Positions 6,254-11,976 are shown, counted from the first letter of the stretch. The stretch: DNA of 12,560 nucleotides from Patescibacteria group bacterium (GCA_020428585.1 JAGQMP010000031.1:1-12560); one strand, 5' to 3'. Notes: generated by a model from the sequence alone, not told the origin. Made by a program: numbers and translations.

Positions 6254-6326
6254 GGTGACTATCGGGAATCGAACCCGAATTGCCGGTACCACAAACCGGA
6301 GTAATAACCGTTATACCATAGTCACC
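6254..6326 (-). tRNA. tRNA-His (GUG)
   Basis: The minus strand folds as a full cloverleaf. The acceptor is GTGACTA (6325-6319) with TAGTCAC (6261-6255). The anticodon stem CCGGT/ACCGG encloses the loop TTGTGGT, giving anticodon GTG. The T arm is TCGGG-TTCGAAT-CCCGA. The base before the acceptor (6326) is G and the discriminator (6254) is C, the G-1:C73 pair typical of bacterial tRNA-His. The next bases are CAA, so CCA is not encoded and must be added. A TATACT box lies at 6356-6351, about 25 nt upstream, and the leader can form a hairpin (6328-6335 with 6344-6351). Confidence 0.96.
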
Positions 6327-6327
6327 A

Positions 6328-6356
6328 TAGGTCTTTTACAGACAAGACCTAGTATA
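6328..6356 (-). promoter_or_regulatory. tRNA-His -10 box and leader hairpin
   Basis: Minus-strand TATACT at 6356-6351. Directly overlapping is an 8-bp inverted repeat TAGGTCTT-N8-AAGACCTA (6328-6351) between promoter and tRNA. The same AGGTCTT/AAGACCT arms occur in the terminator at 6000-6028 on the other side of the tRNA. Confidence 0.45.
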
Positions 6357-6384
6357 CATAGCAAGATGAAATTGACTAGAACTA

Positions 6385-6418
6385 ATCCTCCTGGATTCCC
6401 GTCTACACGAGGATGACA
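6385..6418. repeat. Degenerate GGATTCCCG...GGATGACA palindromic repeat
   Basis: The stretch CTGGATTCCCGTC...ACGAGGATGACA resembles the dispersed GGATTCCCG-loop-CGGGAATGACA repeats common in many bacterial genomes, with decayed arms. It lies in the spacer between the VKOR gene terminator and the tRNA-His promoter. The likeness is from memory and no second copy is in the window. Confidence 0.35.
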
Positions 6419-6423
6419 AAACA

Positions 6424-6446
6424 AAACAACAGCTAGGCTGTTGTTT
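6424..6446 (-). terminator. Terminator of the VKOR-family gene, overlapping its stop codon
   Basis: A 10-bp stem (6424-6433 with 6437-6446) whose 3-nt loop and inner stem contain the TAG stop. On the minus strand it is followed by TTTTGTTTTG. Confidence 0.8.
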
Positions 6447-7461
6447 CTTCTTTAGATTCTGGAACGCCCACGCGTTCTGCTTTTTTCTCGATGTGGCGTT
6501 CGGTCCACAGGGTCACGCCGGTCGCTATAAGGACCAAAATAATATATCCAACAAACAATTCACCCGACGAGTATTGGAACCAATTAAACCCAGACAGAAG
6601 GAGCATCGCATACCACGACACAACCCCTAATCCGACGAAAGCAAAGGCTGCCTTGCGATAGTAGCTATGTTGGTGGTCTTCTAACTGCACCTCGTCCCCG
6701 AAATGCATCCCCACCAAACGCGGGCTGACGATCATGTTCAAGACCACCTCGTACACAATCAAGACGCCAAGGATTACGACCATCACGATAAAGGCGTTTG
6801 AATCAACGTATTCGCGCCAACGATCGGTCATAGCAAGGCCAAGGCCCGAAAGGAAGGCAAAGCCGATCGCCATCCAGGCGGTGTGGGATAACATCTCAAG
6901 GCGACGTTCTTCTTTGCGAGAAATTCTAAAGTCACGCAAGAAACGAACAAAGGTCCGCGCATGGATCGTGGTCACAAAGGTCCCCACCAAAAGAGCAAGC
7001 GCGTAGATCCACTTCAACAGATCACGGTGAGTGTAGGCAAATTCTGCAAAGGTTGCCTCGTAGCCAAGAAACGACAATACGACGATCAAGAAACTAATGG
7101 CCGCTGACCCCAGACACAAGGTACACCACTTTTTCACCACAAATACCTGGATGATGGTTAGATACATTGAAAAAGCAAACCCAATACCCGAAGCAAGGAG
7201 ACCGACCAACATAACCCAATCCGGCACGCCGCGAACGAGGCTAGCGAGGTAAATCACGGCGATAAGACCGTAGTACACCATCCCGAGGTTCTCGACGGGA
7301 ACACCAAGGAATCGCGAAAACCGCCCATTCACCAAGGTGTGACAGGCACCGCCAATCGGACAGACGAGGTGTTCTTCAGAATGCTTTTGCTTCTTGATAT
7401 ACGAAGCCAAAAGAAATCCGCCAATGGCGCACAGAGTAATACTAATGGGAAACCAAAACAT
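6433..7461 (-). CDS. VKOR-family thiol oxidoreductase with extra C-terminal membrane domain
   Basis: Integral membrane enzyme expected to reoxidise a periplasm-side disulfide catalyst using quinone, as bacterial VKOR homologues do. In 342 residues, a membrane helix is at 4-22, then the loop Cys pair C34 and C40 (CPIGGACHTLVNGRFSRFLG), helices at 60-75 and 84-107, and the active-site WCTLC (C113, C116) with a helix at 118-134. This is the full set of four VKOR cysteines. Residues 149-320 add about five more helices (149-168, 194-211, 223-245, 270-291, 302-320) that are not part of VKOR. Many bacterial VKORs are fused to a thioredoxin-like domain; this C-terminal part has no CxxC. The ATG at 7461 is 8 nt after a TATACT box inside a 15-bp inverted repeat. 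No DsbA-like partner is in the window. Confidence 0.86.
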   Translation of the reverse strand: MFWFPISITLCAIGGFLLASYIKKQKHSEEHLVCPIGGACHTLVNGRFSRFLGVPVENLGMVYYGLIAVIYLASLVRGVPDWVMLVGLLASGIGFAFSMYLTIIQVFVVKKWCTLCLGSAAISFLIVVLSFLGYEATFAEFAYTHRDLLKWIYALALLVGTFVTTIHARTFVRFLRDFRISRKEERRLEMLSHTAWMAIGFAFLSGLGLAMTDRWREYVDSNAFIVMVVILGVLIVYEVVLNMIVSPRLVGMHFGDEVQLEDHQHSYYRKAAFAFVGLGVVSWYAMLLLSGFNWFQYSSGELFVGYIILVLIATGVTLWTERHIEKKAERVGVPESKEETTA

Positions 7462-7488
7462 ACACCGTAAGTATACGGTGTATGTTTT
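7455..7488. promoter_or_regulatory. 15-bp perfect inverted repeat over the VKOR gene promoter and start
   Basis: Left arm 7455-7469 and right arm 7474-7488, with a 4-nt centre. The arms hold the ATG (7461-7459), and the minus-strand -10 TATACT (7475-7470) lies across the centre. Read-through RNA from the upstream gene would fold it as a hairpin followed by TTTTGGTTT, so it may be that gene's terminator. As DNA it could be an operator. Confidence 0.65.
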
Positions 7489-7518
7489 CTGCTTACAAGG
7501 TAACGACGATGGGATTCC

Positions 7519-7785
7519 CTATTGGTTATTTGTAGGGACGGCTTCTTGTTCTCGTTTTTTCATGAACTTGACGTAGGTCAGACCCATGATCATCATCATC
7601 AGCGAGATAAAGACCCCGAGGTAGTGAATACTAATCGGCAAACTAATCTGGAATACGTTCGTTGGTTCATTAAACACGATAAACATGAGGCTAAACAAGA
7701 ACATCGCAAAGAACACCAAGACCGAGATACCAATAAAATTACGAAGGTGGCGCATGAAGGCCGGAAAAGTTTTATGCTTCATCAT
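7519..7785 (-). CDS. Small two-helix membrane protein
   Basis: 88 residues: a basic N-terminus (MMKHKTFPAFMRHLRN), membrane helices at about 17-39 and 49-71, and a charged C-terminal tail (KFMKKREQEAVPTNNQ), so both ends are probably cytoplasmic. I do not recognise a family. The start is fixed by a minus-strand TATAAT (7797-7792) that ends exactly 6 nt before the ATG at 7785, with no leader. It lies between rplS and the VKOR-family gene on the same strand, but with its own promoter. The rplS terminator T-run (7815-7821) lies where its -35 would be. Confidence 0.75.
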   Translation of the reverse strand: MMKHKTFPAFMRHLRNFIGISVLVFFAMFLFSLMFIVFNEPTNVFQISLPISIHYLGVFISLMMMIMGLTYVKFMKKREQEAVPTNNQ

Positions 7786-7818
7786 GATTCAATTATAACA
7801 TGATGAGAGGTACGAAAA

Positions 7819-7835
7819 AAAGCCTAAGCGGCTTT
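7819..7835 (-). terminator. rplS terminator overlapping its stop codon
   Basis: AAAGCC (minus strand, 7835-7830), loop GCTTA, GGCTTT (7824-7819), followed by T residues to 7815. The TAG stop (7826-7824) lies in loop and stem. Confidence 0.75.
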
Positions 7836-8396
7836 GTCTTCTTCGGCTGGTGCCTCGGTTTCAGCGACTTCGGCAGGTGTTTCTTCACCATCATCAGCCT
7901 TAGCTTCTTCGGCAGGAGCTTCAGCTGCTGATTCATCAGCAGTTTCTTCTACCGCAACTTCTTCTTCGTACTCGATCGCTTCTTCCTGTGGTTCGTCATC
8001 GTTCATCCAATCAGGTAGATCGGCCGTACCGGTACCCATGTCGGTAGTACGGCGAAGTTTGTAACGAAGCGTCTTTGAAACCACGTCGCGCAAGAAGTAC
8101 AGTTTTGATTGGCGAACCTTGGCGCGGCGAAGAATTTCAATTGAATCGATCGCTGGTGAATACAGCGGGAAGATACGTTCTACCCCAACACCGTTTGATA
8201 CCTTGCGGACCGTAAAGGTCCCTCCGTTCTCGGCACCATGTTTACGTGCGAGGACGAGCCCTTCAAATGCTTGAATTCGAGTTTTGCCCTTCTCTTGAAT
8301 CTTTACGTTGACGCGCACGGTGTCTCCCGCGCGGATGTCGAGATCTTTACGATTTCGAACTGATTCGGGAAGGAATGATTCCTTAATCTTACTCAT
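7824..8396 (-). CDS. rplS: Ribosomal protein bL19 with long acidic C-terminal tail
   Basis: Component of the 50S subunit at the subunit interface. The first ~117 residues are a complete bL19: DIRAGDTVRVNVKI at 20-33, KTRIQAFEGLVLARK at 38-52, GTFTVRKVSNGVGVERIFPLYSP at 59-81, and KVRQSKLYFLRD at 93-104. Standard bL19 ends about there; this one continues for about 70 residues (121-190) of Glu/Ala/Asp-rich, low-complexity sequence. Such acidic extensions occur on ribosomal proteins of some CPR bacteria. The ATG at 8396 is chosen because it gives the usual MSKIKESFLPESV-like start; a longer frame upstream crosses the divergent gene. A possible -10 (TATGCT, 8417-8412) leaves a leader of under 10 nt. 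Transcribed alone and closed by a terminator over its stop codon. Confidence 0.96.
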   Translation of the reverse strand: MSKIKESFLPESVRNRKDLDIRAGDTVRVNVKIQEKGKTRIQAFEGLVLARKHGAENGGTFTVRKVSNGVGVERIFPLYSPAIDSIEILRRAKVRQSKLYFLRDVVSKTLRYKLRRTTDMGTGTADLPDWMNDDEPQEEAIEYEEEVAVEETADESAAEAPAEEAKADDGEETPAEVAETEAPAEEDKAA

Positions 8397-8443
8397 AACG
8401 TGTCCCACATTAGCATAGATACCTCGGATAGCAAGCCTCGTCG

Positions 8444-8458
8444 TGGTACCATAGACCC
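8444..8458 (+). promoter_or_regulatory. Extended -10 of the CBU_0592-like gene
   Basis: TGgTACCAT (hexamer 8447-8452), then 6 nt, then the ATG at 8459: the leaderless geometry again. Confidence 0.5.
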
Positions 8459-8713
8459 ATGAAATCATGGAGACACCCTTGGTACGTGTACGTAATTGGT
8501 TGGATTGGTACAATACTCTTATTCATTGCCTTTGCATTGAACGCTTGGGGTATTATTGAATCGACTGGTATCTTTTACGGGCTCAGCAACTTCATTGCGG
8601 CTATCTTTTTGGGAATTAGAGTCTACGCTGATCGAAACTGGTCAAATCTGGTACTTGAGATTTTTTGGATGATTATTGCCACCATCGGCATTGTCCGTTA
8701 CCTAATCGTATAA
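8459..8713 (+). CDS. CBU_0592-like small membrane protein
   Basis: 84 residues with three hydrophobic segments at about 9-28, 38-54 and 64-83. The pattern YVIGWIGTILLFIAFALN, then YGLSNFIAAIFLGIRVYADRNW, then LVLEIFWMIIATIGIVRYL matches the small membrane domain named after Coxiella CBU_0592. Members keep a G-W-x-G-T segment, a Y-x-L-x-N segment and a terminal E-x-x-W helix. The role is unknown; the label 'transporter' seen on some relatives is not supported here. It is divergent from rplS with a leaderless-type start, and its TAA stop lies inside the terminator stem. Confidence 0.78.
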   Translation: MKSWRHPWYVYVIGWIGTILLFIAFALNAWGIIESTGIFYGLSNFIAAIFLGIRVYADRNWSNLVLEIFWMIIATIGIVRYLIV

Positions 8714-8736
8714 AAGCCCAAGGAGGGCTTTTATAC
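8708..8736. terminator. Bidirectional terminator holding both stop codons
   Basis: A 12-bp perfect stem (8708-8719 with 8725-8736) with a 5-nt loop between convergent genes. The plus-strand gene's TAA (8711-8713) and the minus-strand gene's TAA (8733-8731) are both within the stem. Confidence 0.85.
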
Positions 8737-9426
8737 TGATGGATGCGGTTCTGGTTCACCAAAATGTTTGTCGAGGTCGATATAATAATCCTCATCATTC
8801 GAAGGATCAACGTACACATCAAAGGCGTGTTCCTCAAGCCATTTAATCGAAAAGTCACTAAAGATCGGCTTGGTCTCGAACATTCTGCCTTCCCCGCCCT
8901 CTTCTTGTACGTAAATTACGGTTCCGTGTTGGTTATTAATTTTATAGCTGGTCGTGTCTTTTCTGACGAACCTCGCCGTAACGCGTCGACCAAAATGTTT
9001 GAGTCTGGTGACTTCGTCATATCGCCGCATATGCCGTAAGAACCACATGAGACCCGTGAGAGCAAAGATGAAGCCAAACACCCCACCGAACGCAAACCCA
9101 AGAAGTCCCTGGTGGAACCCGGCAATCGCTATACCAAGATCGCTGACACGCAGCTCTACCTGATCTCCAATGCGATAGGTGTTAATGCTTGAACTAAATC
9201 CAGGAACGTAGGTCAGGTCCTCTCCTTGGTAGCGGTAGCTAATCTCTGGTTTGTACTGGGTGCCGTCTTCATCCTGGCGACTGATAATACGGCTGACGGT
9301 GCCTATCGTGGGTTCACCGGCTTCGAGGGTTTGCCAGTAACGAAAACCAAAGTATCCCGTGACTCCAAGAACGAGGAGTCCGAAAAAGAAGGTAAAGAGA
9401 GCGGTCTTCTTGATGCGCGTCGTCAT
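8731..9426 (-). CDS. DUF3592-type membrane protein
   Basis: 231 residues from the ATG at 9426, which follows a TATAAT box (9438-9433) by exactly 6 nt. Upstream in-frame ATG codons lie inside the rluA-family gene. Membrane helices are at about 8-29 and 105-131. Between them residues 38-98 form a DUF3592-like beta domain (GTVSRIISRQDEDG, YKPEISYRYQGEDLTY, YRIGDQVELRVS). After the second helix, residues 148-220 look like a second, diverged copy (RRVTARFVRKD, GTVIYVQEEGGEG, AFDVYVDPSNDEDYYIDL). DUF3592 proteins have no firmly assigned function. The -10 box overlaps the stop codon of the upstream gene. Confidence 0.8.
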   Translation of the reverse strand: MTTRIKKTALFTFFFGLLVLGVTGYFGFRYWQTLEAGEPTIGTVSRIISRQDEDGTQYKPEISYRYQGEDLTYVPGFSSSINTYRIGDQVELRVSDLGIAIAGFHQGLLGFAFGGVFGFIFALTGLMWFLRHMRRYDEVTRLKHFGRRVTARFVRKDTTSYKINNQHGTVIYVQEEGGEGRMFETKPIFSDFSIKWLEEHAFDVYVDPSNDEDYYIDLDKHFGEPEPHPSV

Positions 9427-9432
9427 ACATCT

Positions 9433-9438
9433 ATTATA
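9433..9438 (-). promoter_or_regulatory. -10 box of the DUF3592 gene, containing the upstream stop codon
   Basis: Minus-strand TATAAT; its TAA (9436-9434) is the stop codon of the pseudouridine synthase gene. It is followed by AGATGT and the ATG at 9426. A weak TTTGTC lies 17 bp upstream. Confidence 0.65.
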
Positions 9439-10210
9439 GGTCAGATTCGAGAGCCGACAAAGAACCAATCGCTCGATTTAGATCTTCTGGAATTTCTGCC
9501 TGTACCGAAATCTGATTCCCAGCGAGATCAATGAAGGTAATCGCTGCCGCATGCAATGCCGTTCGATCAAGGTCGAGGGTTTCTTTTCGCTTGCCACGGT
9601 AAATCGGATCAGCGACGATTGGGTGGTTAAGGTATTTCAAGTGAACACGGATCTGATGGGTACGACCCGTCTGTGGTGAACATTCGACCAGGGTAAAATA
9701 TTCTGGCTGACCTTGTTTGTCACGATTCGTCGGATGGGTGTATCGGCCCAGCACGCGGTAATCGGTTACGGCCTCGCGTGCGGTGCCGCGGCCACGGTTG
9801 CCAGCGACCCACTGACGAAAGTCTTTGGGATGGCGGGCAATCGGCTGATCGATCGTCCCCTTCTCTTCTTTGATATTTCCGTAGACGATGGCGAGGTAGG
9901 TTTTCTTGACCTTACGATCTTTAAATTGTTGTTTCAGGTGATTAAACGAATCCTGGGTTTTTGCGATCACCAAACAGCCCGAGGTATCCCGGTCGATGCG
10001 GTGTACGATACCAGGTCGTTTAATCCTAATTTTCTGACCCTTGTGTTCGATGAGCATATCCTCACCAACGCCTTCGATCTGTGGGTAGTTTTTGAGGATC
10101 CAATCAACCAGGGTTGGCTCGTTGGTCTTGCCGTCGCTATGCACCACCAAACCAGCAGGTTTATTGATGACGAGGACCTGATCATTTTCGAAAAGGATGG
10201 GGATTGACAT
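9434..10210 (-). CDS. RluA/RluD-family RNA pseudouridine synthase
   Basis: Isomerises uridine to pseudouridine in rRNA or tRNA. 258 residues from the ATG at 10210. The N-terminal ILFENDQVLVINKPAGLVVH (5-24) is the family opening. The catalytic motif HRIDRDTSGCLV is at 70-81, with Asp73 the catalytic aspartate. GRTHQIRVHLKYLNHPIVADPIY, near residues 190-213, is the second conserved block. There is no N-terminal S4 RNA-binding domain, unlike E. coli RluD. The length and form suit the short RluA-like group, and the exact target base cannot be told. An ATG three codons upstream (10219) directly touches the TATAAT box (10225-10220); with TTTACA 16 bp further up (10247-10242), transcription should begin near 10212, favouring 10210. 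Confidence 0.93.
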   Translation of the reverse strand: MSIPILFENDQVLVINKPAGLVVHSDGKTNEPTLVDWILKNYPQIEGVGEDMLIEHKGQKIRIKRPGIVHRIDRDTSGCLVIAKTQDSFNHLKQQFKDRKVKKTYLAIVYGNIKEEKGTIDQPIARHPKDFRQWVAGNRGRGTAREAVTDYRVLGRYTHPTNRDKQGQPEYFTLVECSPQTGRTHQIRVHLKYLNHPIVADPIYRGKRKETLDLDRTALHAAAITFIDLAGNQISVQAEIPEDLNRAIGSLSALESDL

Positions 10211-10247
10211 ATAAATCATATTATAGTATATTCGTTCTGAATGTAAA
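10204..10247. promoter_or_regulatory. Overlapping divergent promoters (pseudouridine synthase / DksA-TraR protein)
   Basis: Minus strand: TTTACA (10247-10242), N16, TATAAT (10225-10220). Plus strand: TTGACA (10204-10209), N17, TATATT (10227-10232), giving a leader of about 25 nt before the ATG at 10264. The two promoters share about 30 bp and probably compete. Confidence 0.65.
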
Positions 10248-10263
10248 ACCCTAAATACAATTT

Positions 10264-10566
10264 ATGTTTCATTTAACCGAAGATTTCATTCAAAGACAAA
10301 AGAAAGAAATCGAGAAACGTCTTTCCAGATATAACGATACTAAAACGGTAAAAGAACAGTTAAACTTAATTGGAAATGTTACCCCCTACCAAAAATACAA
10401 GGTTGAAATAGTATCTACTTATTTACAGAAAGCGCTCAAAAAAATAGAAGACAAAACGTACGGGACATGTGAAGTTTGTTGCGAACCCATACCACACGAA
10501 CGACTCGACCTCGTACCTGCCGCATTGGCACACGTTGCTTGCGAAGATAAAAGGATGTTGAATTAA
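10264..10566 (+). CDS. DksA/TraR-family zinc-finger protein
   Basis: 100 residues: an N-terminal helical part (about 5-62, two helices around LNLIGNVTPYQKY) and a C-terminal zinc finger. The ligands are C69-x2-C72-x17-H90-x2-C93 in YGTCEVCCEPIPHERLDLVP...AHVACED, so the third ligand is His where most DksA/TraR fingers have Cys. DksA relatives bind the secondary channel of RNA polymerase; short TraR-type members may act without ppGpp. The tip of the helical part does not show the acidic DxxDxA motif of E. coli DksA, so the mode of action is open. It has its own TTGACA-N17-TATATT promoter and its own terminator. Family call good, role uncertain. Confidence 0.87.
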   Translation: MFHLTEDFIQRQKKEIEKRLSRYNDTKTVKEQLNLIGNVTPYQKYKVEIVSTYLQKALKKIEDKTYGTCEVCCEPIPHERLDLVPAALAHVACEDKRMLN

Positions 10567-10578
10567 CATCCTTTTTTT
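10549..10578. terminator. Terminator of the DksA/TraR gene
   Basis: An 11-bp stem (10549-10559 with 10565-10575), 5-nt loop, and a run of seven T. The TAA stop (10564-10566) is at the loop edge. It also carries A/T runs suitable for stopping the convergent 247-aa gene. Confidence 0.85.
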
Positions 10579-10581
10579 GAA

Positions 10582-11325
10582 CTAATCAAAACGAAATCCA
10601 CGAAACACTTGTTTTAGATTAGGATTTGATTTTTCAATATCTGTAAGATCTTCACTATTAATAAAATCTTTTGGAATTCTAAGAACAACGAATGTCAGAT
10701 CTTCTTTTGAGATCTTACCAGATAAAATCCTCACCGATTGTCGATGCAAATCACCAACGTCAAGCATTGAACCTTCAGGTACTACAACTTCCATAGAATT
10801 TTGATTTTGTTTTACACCCATGACCATAACAATCGGACCAGCGGCTCCACGTCCTTCCAAAAATGCATTAGCAAGGCCAGTTGTTTTATTCACCGCACCA
10901 TGAGGCCACAATGCTGAGTTTACATATTTATCTCCTCGTTCACCGACAACCTCAGGGTCGAAGGTGAGTTCTAAATCCTTACCACTTACTAAACTGACAA
11001 TATTTAACGGATCTTCTCTCCTAACTATAAATGGCTCACGTAGGTCTGCATAATTTTTATATAAATCCATGATATTTTCATTGAACTCGGCACCCTTAGA
11101 CTGAAAATATTTTTTAATTTGATCAACGGTATCTCGTGATCTTTCAAGGTATTTTTCTGGGTTATTTTTCAACTGCTCAGTATTTTTTAAAAGCGAAAGA
11201 TTACCCATCATTACAGCAAAATCTTCTTCGGTAAATTGCTCACGGTTTATATCTGAATTCTCTTCGAGAACTTCAAGCTGTGAAGCTTTTCTTTTATCAG
11301 TAGTTTCAAAACTAATACTTTCCAT
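10582..11325 (-). CDS. Unrecognised 247-aa soluble protein
   Basis: I do not recognise the family. There is no signal peptide or membrane helix. Residues 1-95 are acidic and probably helical (EEDFAVMMGNLSLLKN, YLERSRDTVDQIKKYFQSKG, NIMDLYKNYADLREP). Residues 100-245 look alpha/beta, with LWPHGAVNKTTG at 139-150, GPIVMVMGVKQNQNSMEVVVPEG at 163-185 and KEDLTFVVLRIPKDF at 207-221. The A+T-rich composition differs from neighbouring rluA-family and ruvA genes. The start is well fixed: TTTACA (11360-11355), N17, TATAAT (11337-11332), six T, ATG at 11325. It is expressed alone, divergent from ruvA and convergent with the DksA/TraR gene. Confidence 0.75.
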   Translation of the reverse strand: MESISFETTDKRKASQLEVLEENSDINREQFTEEDFAVMMGNLSLLKNTEQLKNNPEKYLERSRDTVDQIKKYFQSKGAEFNENIMDLYKNYADLREPFIVRREDPLNIVSLVSGKDLELTFDPEVVGERGDKYVNSALWPHGAVNKTTGLANAFLEGRGAAGPIVMVMGVKQNQNSMEVVVPEGSMLDVGDLHRQSVRILSGKISKEDLTFVVLRIPKDFINSEDLTDIEKSNPNLKQVFRGFRFD

Positions 11326-11331
11326 AAAAAA

Positions 11332-11360
11332 ATTATATAATTTAATATTTCTTATGTAAA
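11332..11360 (-). promoter_or_regulatory. Consensus promoter of the 247-aa gene
   Basis: Minus-strand TTTACA-N17-TATAAT, followed by exactly 6 nt and the ATG at 11325. It is the clearest complete promoter with a leaderless start in the window. Confidence 0.8.
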
Positions 11361-11376
11361 GAACAGGAAGATCATG

Positions 11377-11388
11377 TATAATCTAATC
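11377..11388 (+). promoter_or_regulatory. ruvA -10 box at leaderless distance
   Basis: TATAAT at 11377-11382, then CTAATC and the ruvA ATG at 11389. An in-frame ATG at 11374 overlaps the box and is rejected as the start. Confidence 0.7.
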
Positions 11389-11958
11389 ATGATCTCCTAT
11401 CTCACGGGAAAACCTACTTTCGACCTTGACGGAACCTTGGTCCTGGATGTTCGCGATGTCGGGTACCGGGTTTTTGTAACGCCGGCGACCCTTACTTGGG
11501 CTTTGATGCAAGAAACCGTATCGCTATGGGTCCACACCCTGGTGCGCGAAACGAGCATGGATTTGTACGGATTTGAGACCAAAAACGAGCTGTATTTTTT
11601 CGAGAAGTTGCTCGACGTATCGGGGATCGGGCCGAAATCGGCCCTGGGTATCATCAGCCTCGCCTCGACTGATACGCTGTACCAGGCAATCGTGAATCAA
11701 AACCTCGCCTTCCTCACCTCGGTACCTGGTATCGGCAAGAAAACTGCCGAACGCATGTGCGTGGAATTGAAGGATAAATTGAAAGACTACGCGGGTGAAA
11801 CTGATCGGCAACTGCACGATGGAGATAACGACGTGGTCGAAGCTTTGGTCGCCCTCGGCTACTCGCCTGCGCAGGCTTACCAAGCACTTGAAAAAATTCC
11901 TGATGATATCACCGAGACCAACGAACGTATTAAGAAAGCCTTGGGATATATATCGTAA
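11389..11958 (+). CDS. ruvA: Holliday junction branch migration protein RuvA
   Basis: Tetrameric DNA-binding subunit that holds four-way junctions and recruits the RuvB motor. 189 residues, slightly shorter than E. coli RuvA (203). Domain I, an OB fold, covers about 1-62 (MISYLTG, LVLDVRDVGYRVFVTP, SLWVHTLVRETSMDLYGF). Domain II has two helix-hairpin-helix motifs: LLDVSGIGPKSALGI at 74-88 and LTSVPGIGKKTAERMCVELKDKL at 109-131. After an acidic linker (about 133-147), domain III (148-189) has the UBA-like EALVALGYSPAQAYQAL helix set that contacts RuvB. The start MISYLTG matches the family start and lies 6 nt after TATAAT. ruvB and ruvC are not adjacent. It converges on the methyltransferase gene. 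Confidence 0.97.
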   Translation: MISYLTGKPTFDLDGTLVLDVRDVGYRVFVTPATLTWALMQETVSLWVHTLVRETSMDLYGFETKNELYFFEKLLDVSGIGPKSALGIISLASTDTLYQAIVNQNLAFLTSVPGIGKKTAERMCVELKDKLKDYAGETDRQLHDGDNDVVEALVALGYSPAQAYQALEKIPDDITETNERIKKALGYIS

Positions 11959-11975
11959 AAAACCGCATTGCGGTT
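11957..11975 (-). terminator. Terminator of the SpoU methyltransferase gene
   Basis: Minus-strand AACCGC-AAT-GCGGTT (11975-11961) runs into T residues down to 11957. It begins 1 nt after that gene's stop, and its T-run overlaps the ruvA stop codon on the other strand. Confidence 0.78.
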
Positions 11976-11976
11976 G

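Noticed and set aside
6031..6258. 75-codon plus-strand open frame between fic and tRNA-His
   Set aside because: It consists of repeat DNA (palindrome, tRNA-end copies) and the translated sequence is not protein-like.
7834..8064. Ser/Ala-rich plus-strand open frame
   Set aside because: It is the antisense of the Glu/Ala-rich tail of L19; the composition follows from that and there is no start signal.
9713..10207. 164-codon plus-strand open frame
   Set aside because: It lies fully opposite the pseudouridine synthase, whose catalytic motifs are clear; the translated sequence has no family features.
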